Shown: piece by piece, positions 6,722 through 11,728 of the stretch
Position numbering within the stretch: the stretch's first letter is position 1
Layout of the letters: each line of letters begins with the position of its first letter
Assembly (NCBI GenBank): GCA_025934635.1
Contig: JAICWX010000263.1
Span: 1 to 11,728 of the forward strand
Source: Streptosporangiaceae bacterium
GTDB taxonomy: Bacteria > Actinomycetota > Actinomycetes > Streptosporangiales > Streptosporangiaceae
Direction: 5' to 3'
DNA: 11,728 nt
Program-made: the position numbers and the translations under genes
Notes under the pieces: generated by a model
The model's input: the letters and a program-made list of their open reading frames with translations, nothing else
What the model was told of the DNA's origin: nothing
The model's database searches: none

Positions 6722-6751
6722 CCCGTTCGGAAGGAATTTATGCCGAACGGG
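6722..6751 (+). terminator. Inverted repeat after the amidohydrolase gene, possible terminator
   Basis: CCCGTTCGG and CCGAACGGG form a perfect 9-bp stem with a 12-base loop, 30 bp past the stop codon. No T run follows, so it is not a canonical terminator in this organism type, although T-less hairpins are common downstream of actinomycete genes. It could instead be a protein-binding palindrome. Confidence 0.45.
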
Positions 6752-6796
6752 GTGGCGGGACTACGGTTATCGGAGCCGGGCTCAGTCACGGTCGTC

Positions 6797-6961
6797 GTCC
6801 TGGTTGGGGTGGAGCAGCCGCAGGCGAACTTGCCCGTCCAGGGCGGCGTAAAGTGGCGGAGACCTCGGCGGCGGCCTGGCGGATGGTGCGGTTGGTCCGG
6901 ATCACGTAGGGGACGATGATCTGGCCGAGGAATCCCCAGCAGCCGACCGACCGCGGCAGGT
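6797..6961 (-). pseudogene. Fragment of an SGNH/GDSL hydrolase gene
   Basis: This stretch aligns by eye with the 3' part of the intact SGNH hydrolase at 8371-9201. On the minus strand it begins like LPRSVGCWGFLGQIIVPYVIRTNRTIRQAAA (intact gene: LPLPGGCWGFLGRASVPYVTRINRTIHQAAA). It then loses about 20 bases and several single bases, breaking the frame before the DxxH block. It lacks the GDS and GxND blocks entirely. At about 6961 it joins directly to a leuS fragment, so it is one side of an illegitimate junction. Divergence from the intact gene is substantial, so this is a relic of a related copy rather than a recent duplication. Confidence 0.8.
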
Positions 6962-7086
6962 ACAGCGCGCCGGACGGGTTGGCGGTGCGGAAGGTCCCAC
7001 TCCCGTTCCCAGCGCTCCTGCCAGCGCAGTTCGATCTCGCCCGCCAGTCGCGCGTCGTACCGAGACGGCGGTCGCTCCCCGTCCAT
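6962..7086 (-). pseudogene. 5' fragment of a second editing-less-type leuS gene
   Basis: The minus strand reads MDGERPPSRYDARLAGEIEL, then RWQERWERE, almost identical to the start of the LeuRS at 4736. One inserted base near 6999 then shifts the frame; with the shift undone it continues FRTANPSGAL (intact: FRAANPSGAL). Homology ends at about codon 40, where the sequence switches to the SGNH-hydrolase fragment. The ATG and the GGGAGGAACC ribosome binding site are perfectly kept. The catalytic core is missing, so no enzyme can be made. The long minus-strand frame over 6490-7212 is a chance chimera of leader, leuS and SGNH remnants. Confidence 0.88.
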
Positions 7087-7190
7087 GGTTCCTCCCGGGG
7101 ACTTTCGCAGGGAATAAAGCCTCACGTGAGGGGCTGCCGCGCTGACGGATTTCCTGGTCAGTGTGGCCCGAGGGAGGAGCAGCCGGATAA
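7087..7190 (-). promoter_or_regulatory. Decayed copy of the leuS attenuator leader
   Basis: This is homologous to 4737-4868. The ribosome binding site and the GGGGACTTTCGCAGGGA spacer (plus-strand sense) are unchanged. The terminator stem has lost bases and its T run is interrupted. One arm of the 11-bp hairpin is mutated. The three Leu codons (7182-7174 on the minus strand) survive. A deletion of about 23 bases removed the leader ATG, so the -10-like TTATCC (7190-7185) is fused almost directly to the Leu codons, and a one-base change after them abolishes the original frame and stop. It is therefore unlikely to work as an attenuator. Confidence 0.75.
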
Positions 7191-7641
7191 TTAGGATCAT
7201 CCCGCTGGGCAACCTCCCGCAGGCGGTCTCTCCAATCGTTTTCAGGGCCGCTCAGGCGGTAACGGGAGGCGCGCCGCTAAGCGCCAGTAGCCCATCCCGC
7301 GGAAACCGGGCTCTCCCACCAGACCCGACTATGGGATTCAATGCAACCTATAACTACCTTTACAGGATTTGCCGACGCTAGCGACCTTGACAGCAGCGTG
7401 GAACTTGCATGCCAACCTCGCAGGCGTTAATCTACCCCGCGACGGCGGCTACGCTAACTTGAGGCTTAGCTCAGACATCAAATGTCCGGCTTTCCCTAGC
7501 ATTCAGCACATATGATCGCGACGGGTGATCGCCGTATTATCTGCCGACTGGAACTGTTAGAAAAAAGCACGATCTGCAGAAATCCGCCATGCCGTTTGAC
7601 CTGAAATTACACTTTACGTGAAATAAGGGAGGAGGTGTAAG
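7191..7641 (+). other. Intergenic stretch without a recognisable gene
   Basis: About 450 bases with visibly lower GC than the flanks, especially after 7340. Frames here are short and lack actinomycete third-position GC bias. There are short imperfect hairpins (for example AGCCC...GGGCT around 7285-7315) but no RNA gene I recognise. It ends with the strong ribosome binding site of the gene at 7642. A TTGACC at 7596-7601 could be a -35, but no matching -10 at a workable distance is convincing. Confidence 0.5.
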
Positions 7642-8322
7642 ATGTCTGGTCACAAAAAAAGAATCGGAACAAAGATGGCCATCGCTCTTGTGACCGGCGG
7701 TTTCGGCCTGCTGGCAGCGAGTATAGCGGCTTTGGGGCAAGTCTATTCTGCAGGCGTGGCAGCGCATCCTTCAGCGCAACCGACAATCAGCACTTCCTCA
7801 ACCATTACATCATCGTCTCGCCCTCAAATCAAGGTTCCGGCCCTACCGATCACCGCACCACGCCGGTCACCCGCGCCTACGAAGTCCAGTCGCCGGGTTA
7901 CTGTCCGTCCTACACGGGTACCGAAGAAGCCCCCTGATTCCGGCGCTACGACCTCAGTACAGCCGGGCATCATCGTTCAGATCAGTATCGTGAATCCCCC
8001 CTGTCTGCTTATTGGCCCTATTTACATATGCCTTCCGCTGAACTTGATACTGCAGCCTTTCGTCACGATAAATGGTGAGCCAATCAAGGGTAGCTGTGGA
8101 ATATTCTGGGAAATAAATACCCGGGAATCGCCCCCTCTTCGGCCGGTCGGCAATTGCAAGGACAATATCCCCACCGGACTATCGCTGCAAGTTGGCCAAG
8201 ACTATACGATCATCGCGAACGTTATTACCAGCTCCGGAAACAAGACAGTTCACCTCAATCTTCATATCGAAAATAACCTTCCGCAAAACTTACGCCAGCC
8301 CGATAAGGCAAACGTCGCATAA
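7642..8322 (+). CDS. Secreted or membrane-anchored protein of unknown function
   Basis: A 226-residue product I do not recognise. A basic N-terminus (MSGHKKRIGTK) precedes a hydrophobic segment (about 12-41, MAIALVTGGFGLLAASIAAL). This could be a signal peptide or a single membrane anchor. A Ser/Thr/Pro- and Arg/Lys-rich linker follows (about 42-105), then a beta-rich C-terminal domain (about 108-215) with four cysteines at 121, 130, 152 and 172. These could form two disulfides outside the membrane. GGAGGAGGTG six bases or so before the ATG is an unusually strong ribosome binding site. Base composition is clearly less GC-rich than neighbouring genes and one Leu codon is TTA (8290-8292), which suggests recent acquisition and, in Streptomyces-like hosts, possible bldA dependence. 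It is monocistronic and converges with the SGNH gene 48 bp away. Confidence 0.75.
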   Translation: MSGHKKRIGTKMAIALVTGGFGLLAASIAALGQVYSAGVAAHPSAQPTISTSSTITSSSRPQIKVPALPITAPRRSPAPTKSSRRVTVRPTRVPKKPPDSGATTSVQPGIIVQISIVNPPCLLIGPIYICLPLNLILQPFVTINGEPIKGSCGIFWEINTRESPPLRPVGNCKDNIPTGLSLQVGQDYTIIANVITSSGNKTVHLNLHIENNLPQNLRQPDKANVA

Positions 8323-8370
8323 GGATATTTTAAGTACTGATGACACACATTCATCTCTGTCCGCGGCGAT

Positions 8371-9201
8371 TTAGGCCAAAAGGGATGCAGGGACTGCGGT
8401 GAGCAGGGCCCGGGCCCAGTCGCGGTAGCCGTCCTGGCTGGGATGGAAGCAGTCGGAGGCGAACTTGCCTGCCCACGGGGGCGTGAAGTGGGCGGAGATC
8501 TCGGCGACTTGCAGGCCGCGATCGGCGGCGGCCTGGTGGATGGTGCGGTTGATCCGGGTCACGTAGGGGACACTGGCCCGGCCGAGGAAGCCCCAGCAGC
8601 CGCCGGGCAGCGGCAGGTCGAGCAGGACGGTGTTGCCGGGCAGCGCCGCGATCAGCGCGCGCAGGTCGGCGAACAGCTTGCCGGGGCTGGTGTACAGGAT
8701 GTCGTTGACGCCGATGCCGCAGGTCACCAGGTCGGCGCCGGCCGGGACCCAGGGCAGCTGGGCGCCGGCCACGTCGCGGGTGAGCGAGCCGGAGGCGGAC
8801 AGGTTGAGGACCCGCCAGGGCAGCCCGGTCTCTTCACGGAGCCGGGCCAGGACCTGGCCGACGTAGCCGCCGTCCGGGCTGGGCGCGCCGAGGCCCTGCG
8901 CGGTCGAGTCGCCGAGTACGACCCAGAGCGGGCCGTCCTGTCCGAGCACCTGGTCGTTGTGGGCCTGCCAGTGGCGGGCGAAGGCGGCGCAGTCCTCGCG
9001 CATGGCGTTGACGCCATCGGCCCACCGGCCGAACGGCCCGGCCCGCAGCCCGGAGAACTCCGCCGCCTGCGTCCGGGTCACGTAGGACCCCATGGTGGCG
9101 ACGATCTCGACCGGCGAGCGGCGCGGGGCGCCTGATCGCCGGCCCGCGCCGGTCAGGGCCAGCGCCCAGGCCGGACGTGAAACCGCAGGCATCCGCTGCA
9201 C
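8371..9201 (-). CDS. SGNH/GDSL-family hydrolase
   Basis: A serine hydrolase of 276 residues from the chosen GTG. Block I is VVLGDSTAQGLG with the nucleophile in GDS (97-99). Block II glycine lies in NLSASGSL. Block III is CGIGVNDI (N166). Block V is DCFHPSQDGY, giving the catalytic DxxH pair (250-253). The fold suits esterase, lipase or deacetylase activity; the substrate is unknown. No signal peptide is evident, so it is probably cytoplasmic. The start is uncertain: GTG at 9201 has a G-rich stretch (GGGGGG) upstream, ATG at 9192 is in the same frame, and ATG at 9093 (MGSYVTRTQ) would begin where family similarity seems to begin. TTG at 9237 is less likely. A decayed relative sits at 6797-6961, next to a leuS fragment. 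Confidence 0.87.
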   Translation of the reverse strand: MQRMPAVSRPAWALALTGAGRRSGAPRRSPVEIVATMGSYVTRTQAAEFSGLRAGPFGRWADGVNAMREDCAAFARHWQAHNDQVLGQDGPLWVVLGDSTAQGLGAPSPDGGYVGQVLARLREETGLPWRVLNLSASGSLTRDVAGAQLPWVPAGADLVTCGIGVNDILYTSPGKLFADLRALIAALPGNTVLLDLPLPGGCWGFLGRASVPYVTRINRTIHQAAADRGLQVAEISAHFTPPWAGKFASDCFHPSQDGYRDWARALLTAVPASLLA

Positions 9202-9314
9202 GCTCGCCCCCCAGAGAAAATGCTCGACACCGGACAAACGACGCTAAACGAGCAGATGGACGGCTGTCAACGTGAAGGTGTCGAAGGCGATTCGGCCGTC
9301 CGGGACGCAGCTGG

Positions 9315-10031
9315 CTAGCGCAGGGCCGCCAGGCCCGCGAGGAGCAGGTCGAGGCCGAACTCGAAGCGCTGCTCGTCGCCGGACATGATCGTGTCGGCCA
9401 GCGAGGAGATAAGCGGGAACCGGTCGGCGGGCAGCCGCCGGAAGTAGTCGCGGACGGACTCCAGGTGCTCCTGGACGTCGAGGCCCTGCTTGATCCGGGC
9501 GGCGTACAGCGAGCCCTCGAACACGTCCGCATCGATGTAGATCTGCAGCCGGTCGACCGACCAAGCGGCGACCCGGTCGGAGAACCCGGCCGCGCGCAGG
9601 ATGGCCAGCAGGCCCTCGACGATGCGCAGCCGCTCGGGCCCGGTGGGGATGGTGGCCAGCGACGCGCGGGCGATATCGGCATGCGAGGCCCACACCTGCT
9701 GGGCGTGATGGGCGTAGGCCCGGAGCTGGTCTTGCCAGCGGGCAGGATCGGGCGCCGGGACCTGAACGCCGGCCGCGATCCGGTCCACCATGAGCTCGAT
9801 GAGCTCATCGCGGCTGGCCACGTGGGCGTACAGCGAGGCCGAGCCGGTGCCGAGGGCGTCGGCGACCCGGCGGGTGGTGACCGCGTCGAGTCCGTCGCGG
9901 TCGAGGATCTCGATGGCCGCGGTGACGATGCGATCGGCCGTGAGCGGCTCCTTGGCGGGGCGCCGGGACTTCGGCTTGTGCCACGGGGGCGCCGACAGGC
10001 CAGCCGGGCCGCCAGCTTGGTCGATCGTCAT
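9315..10031 (-). CDS. TetR-family transcriptional regulator
   Basis: The product has 238 residues. The N-terminal DNA-binding domain spans about 30-80 (LTADRIVTAAIEILDRDGLD; then helix-turn-helix VTTRRVADALGTGSASLYAHV, with the typical SLYAHVASRDEL ending). The rest is an all-helical ligand-binding and dimer domain of the TetR_C type seen in tetracycline-repressor-like proteins. It lies divergently next to a DHA2 MFS exporter, so it most likely represses that gene and itself until a ligand, probably a substrate of the pump, binds. ATG at 10031 is supported by TATGCT exactly six bases upstream, a leaderless arrangement without Shine-Dalgarno. About 25 residues before the DNA-binding domain are basic and Pro-rich. 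Confidence 0.93.
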   Translation of the reverse strand: MTIDQAGGPAGLSAPPWHKPKSRRPAKEPLTADRIVTAAIEILDRDGLDAVTTRRVADALGTGSASLYAHVASRDELIELMVDRIAAGVQVPAPDPARWQDQLRAYAHHAQQVWASHADIARASLATIPTGPERLRIVEGLLAILRAAGFSDRVAAWSVDRLQIYIDADVFEGSLYAARIKQGLDVQEHLESVRDYFRRLPADRFPLISSLADTIMSGDEQRFEFGLDLLLAGLAALR

Positions 10032-10037
10032 CCCGAC

Positions 10038-10043
10038 AGCATA
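10038..10043 (-). promoter_or_regulatory. -10-like TATGCT of the tetR gene
   Basis: TATGCT on the minus strand is followed by GTCGGG and the ATG at 10031, so the transcript would begin at the start codon. The first operator-like unit begins three bases upstream of it, so bound repressor would block the polymerase. Confidence 0.45.
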
Positions 10044-10045
10044 GC

Positions 10046-10113
10046 CGGTCAGTGATCCTTAATTCGATCAGTGATCGTGATACGATCATTGATCGTTAGA
10101 CGATCGTTGATTG
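10046..10113 (+). promoter_or_regulatory. Four tandem TetR operator-like sites
   Basis: The consensus is CGATCAnTGATCG, an odd-centred palindrome. Units lie at 10046-10058 (two mismatches), 10065-10077 (perfect), 10083-10095 (perfect, extending to ACGATCATTGATCGT at 10082-10096) and 10101-10113 (two mismatches). Starts are 19, 18 and 18 bases apart, close to two helical turns. The array fills the gap between the divergent tetR and exporter genes, covering the tetR promoter and the region up to the exporter ribosome binding site (GGAGG at 10113-10117). Confidence 0.8.
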
Positions 10114-10122
10114 GAGGGCGGC

Positions 10123-11580
10123 ATGGAGGCACAGTTCAGCACGGAGCAGGCCAGCACGGAGGAGGCCAACACGGAGCAGGCCGGGACGGTCACGGTGTCC
10201 CGGCGGGCGTGGGCCGTCTTGGCCATCGTCTTGGTGGCCGACATCATGGACCTGCTCGACTCGACCATCACCACGATCGCCGCGCCCACCATCTCGGCGC
10301 AGCTGCACGGCGGGCCCGGGCTGATCAAGTGGCTCGGCGCCAGCTACGCGCTGGCGCTCGGCGTGCTACTGGTGGCCGGCGGGCGGCTCGGCGACAAGTT
10401 CGGGCGGCGCCGGACCTTCCTGATCGGCATCGCCGGGTTCACCGCCGCCTCACTGGCGTGCGGCCTGGCCTGGGACCCGGCCTCGATCATCGTCGCCCGG
10501 CTGGCCCAGGGCGCCTTCGGGGCGCTGCTCATCCCGCAGGGATTCGGCATCCTCGGCTCGGTCTTCCCGCGGGCCGCGATCGGCAAGGCGTTCAGCGCGT
10601 TCGGCCCGGTCATGGGGCTGTCGGCCGTCGGCGGGCCGCTGCTGGCCGCGGTGCTGATCGACGCTAACCTGTTCGGCCTCAGCTGGCGGCCGATGTTCCT
10701 GATCAACATCGTGCTGGGCGTGGCCGGCCTGGCCGCGGCGCTGTGGCTGCTCCCCCGGGACCACGGCGACGCCGCCATCACCGTCGACGTGGCGGGCGCG
10801 GCGCTGCTGGCCGGGTGCATGCTCGGGCTGCTGGGCGGGCTCATCCAGGGGTCGACCGACGGCTGGACGGCCGGGCCGATCGCCGCCCTGGCCGTCGGCG
10901 TGGCCTGCTTCGCGGGCTTCTGGCAGCGCCAGCGGATCGCGGCGGCGCCGCTGATCAAGCCGTCGCTGCTGCGCAATCGGGGCTTCACCGCCGGCCTGCT
11001 GATGGGCGTGGTCTTCTTCGCCGCGGTGGCCGGCCTGGTCTACGCGGTCTCCTTGTTCCTGCAGCGCGGGCTGGGTGACAGCCCGCTGCGGGCGGCGGTG
11101 ACCGGCTTCGCGCCGATGGCCGCCGGGATCGTCGTGGCCTCGGTGCTGTGCATGAACCTCATCACCCGGCTGGGCCGCACGCTCAGCCTGGCCGGCATCG
11201 CGGTCGCGGTGGCCGGCACCGGGGCTCTGCTGGCCATCGTGGCCCACGACGGGACCTCCGCCTCGGCGGCCGTGCTGGCCCCGGCCATGGCGGTCATCGG
11301 CCTCGGCATGGGCGTCGCCTTCGGGACGCTGTACGACATCGCCATCGGCGACATCGACCCGGCCGAGGCGGGCAGCGCCAGCGGCTCGCTCAGCTCGGTC
11401 CAGCAGCTCGCCAACGCGCTCGGGCCGGCCGTCGTCACCAGTATCTACTTCGGCGCCCTGGCCGGCGGGCAGGCGCACGCGATGACCGTGAGCCTGCTCG
11501 CGGTGATCGGCATCGGCGTGGCGAGCGCCCTGGCCGTCCCGCTGCTGCCGCGTAAGCCCCGGGCCGACGCCGGACACTGA
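10123..11580 (+). CDS. DHA2-type (EmrB/QacA) MFS drug exporter
   Basis: A 485-residue inner-membrane proton/drug antiporter with the hydrophobic pattern of about 14 membrane segments. DLLDSTITTIAAPTIS in the first segment is the LDxTvvNvAlP-like motif of this subfamily. GDKFGRRRTF after the second segment is the MFS loop motif A. ARLAQGAFGALLIPQG resembles motif B. GPVMGLSAVGGPLLAAVL is the drug-antiporter motif C. ATG at 10123 follows GGAGG by five bases; an in-frame TTG at 10111 is rejected. The cytoplasmic N-terminus carries three copies of a five-residue repeat. Its divergent TetR partner and operator array imply substrate-induced expression. The drug cannot be predicted from sequence. 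Confidence 0.93.
   Translation: MEAQFSTEQASTEEANTEQAGTVTVSRRAWAVLAIVLVADIMDLLDSTITTIAAPTISAQLHGGPGLIKWLGASYALALGVLLVAGGRLGDKFGRRRTFLIGIAGFTAASLACGLAWDPASIIVARLAQGAFGALLIPQGFGILGSVFPRAAIGKAFSAFGPVMGLSAVGGPLLAAVLIDANLFGLSWRPMFLINIVLGVAGLAAALWLLPRDHGDAAITVDVAGAALLAGCMLGLLGGLIQGSTDGWTAGPIAALAVGVACFAGFWQRQRIAAAPLIKPSLLRNRGFTAGLLMGVVFFAAVAGLVYAVSLFLQRGLGDSPLRAAVTGFAPMAAGIVVASVLCMNLITRLGRTLSLAGIAVAVAGTGALLAIVAHDGTSASAAVLAPAMAVIGLGMGVAFGTLYDIAIGDIDPAEAGSASGSLSSVQQLANALGPAVVTSIYFGALAGGQAHAMTVSLLAVIGIGVASALAVPLLPRKPRADAGH
10138..10182 (+). repeat. Three tandem 15-bp repeats in the exporter N-terminus
   Basis: AGCACGGAGCAGGCC, AGCACGGAGGAGGCC and AACACGGAGCAGGCC lie head to tail and encode STEQA-STEEA-NTEQA. 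They are in frame, so copy-number change by slippage would lengthen or shorten the acidic N-terminal tail without breaking the exporter. Confidence 0.9.
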
Positions 11581-11587
11581 TCTGAGC

Positions 11588-11602
11588 TATCGTGCCTGGG
11601 TG
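11588..11602 (+). promoter_or_regulatory. -10-like TATCGT before a leaderless GTG
   Basis: TATCGT (11588-11593) is followed by six bases and the GTG at 11600, in the same layout as three other starts in this window. It lies only eight bases after the exporter stop, so the downstream gene may have its own promoter as well as read-through. Confidence 0.45.
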
Positions 11603-11728
11603 CCAGCCGACTACGGGAAGATCCGCGAGGAGAACATCGCCAGGTACGGCTGGGACACCGCCGTGCTCGACCTGCTCGGCCAGCTGTACAGCGAGCGGAC
11701 CCACTTCATCTTCGAGCTGATCCAGAAC
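11600..11728 (+). CDS. Sacsin-like ATPase-domain protein, N-terminus (cut by window edge)
   Basis: Only 43 residues are in view, beginning VPADYGKIREENIARYGWDT and ending YSERTHFIFELIQN. The last part matches the opening of sacsin/HSP90-like GHKL ATP-binding domains, where THFI.ELIQNA(D/E)D contains the ATP-contacting Asn. Such proteins in bacteria are often very long, and several belong to defence or DNA-processing contexts. The rest lies outside the window, so the function cannot be stated. GTG at 11600 is favoured by the -10-like hexamer at leaderless spacing. The gene follows the MFS exporter by 19 bp on the same strand. Confidence 0.65.
   Translation, partial: MPADYGKIREENIARYGWDTAVLDLLGQLYSERTHFIFELIQN

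Noticed and set aside
6490..7212. Long minus-strand open frame (240 codons)
   Set aside because: It joins remnants of the leader, a frameshifted leuS start and an SGNH fragment, then runs antisense into the amidohydrolase gene. It is a chance fusion and not a gene.
7391..7420. TTGACA as a promoter -35
   Set aside because: No -10-like hexamer is found 16-18 bases downstream and no gene starts nearby.
10111..10122. TTG start for the exporter
   Set aside because: It overlaps the Shine-Dalgarno sequence of the better ATG at 10123.
10450..11577. Minus-strand open frame of 375 codons
   Set aside because: It is antisense to the MFS exporter and low in complexity (Arg, Gly, Gln, His). It is a shadow frame.
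1..11728. CRISPR array, tRNA or rRNA genes
   Set aside because: I saw no spaced identical repeats and no cloverleaf or conserved tRNA loop sequences. The only regular array is the operator set at 10046-10113, at 18-19 bp spacing without spacers.

Overview
The window is high-GC DNA with actinobacterial protein families, GTG starts and several apparently leaderless genes. It suggests a soil actinomycete (Streptomyces/Streptosporangiales type), but the sequence does not fix the genus. It reads as accessory chromosome: an IS110-type transposase tail at the left edge, a patch of decayed duplicated sequence in the middle, and a lower-GC orphan gene beside it.

Layout, left to right. 2-115: 3' end of a transposase. 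225-851 (+): nitroreductase-family flavoprotein. 870-2424 (-): a two-gene unit, a YCII/DGPF-domain protein followed by an ECF42-type sigma factor with its C-terminal TPR-like extension. A sequence matching the reported ECF42 promoter motif (TGTCGA-N17-CGTC) lies in front of it. 2532-4736 (-): a leucyl-tRNA synthetase of the actinobacterial type in which the whole CP1 editing domain is absent. 4763-4868 (-): its leader, with a promoter-like TATCCT, a 13-residue open frame containing three consecutive Leu codons, an 11-bp hairpin and a Rho-independent terminator, i.e. a transcription attenuator. 4944-6692 (+): divergent D-aminoacylase-like amidohydrolase. 6797-7190 (-): relics in which a decayed second copy of the leader and first ~40 codons of the same leuS is joined to a fragment of an SGNH hydrolase gene. 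7191-7641: low-GC stretch with no gene. 7642-8322 (+): secreted or membrane-anchored protein of unknown function, with a TTA codon. 8371-9201 (-): intact SGNH/GDSL hydrolase. 9315-10031 (-) and 10123-11580 (+): divergent TetR regulator and DHA2-type MFS exporter with four tandem operator-like sites between them. 11600-end (+): start of a sacsin-like ATPase-domain protein.

The centrepiece is the editing-less LeuRS behind a leucine-codon attenuator. From sequence plus precedent (the auxiliary indolmycin-resistant TrpRS of Streptomyces coelicolor, controlled by ribosome-mediated attenuation), I infer an auxiliary LeuRS switched on when charged tRNA-Leu falls, for example under a LeuRS inhibitor. 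The missing CP1 domain would also make it blind to inhibitors that act in the editing pocket. The decayed second copy shows that the leader-leuS unit has existed at least twice here and once lay next to an SGNH-hydrolase gene. The TetR/MFS pair is a separate, self-contained efflux module.
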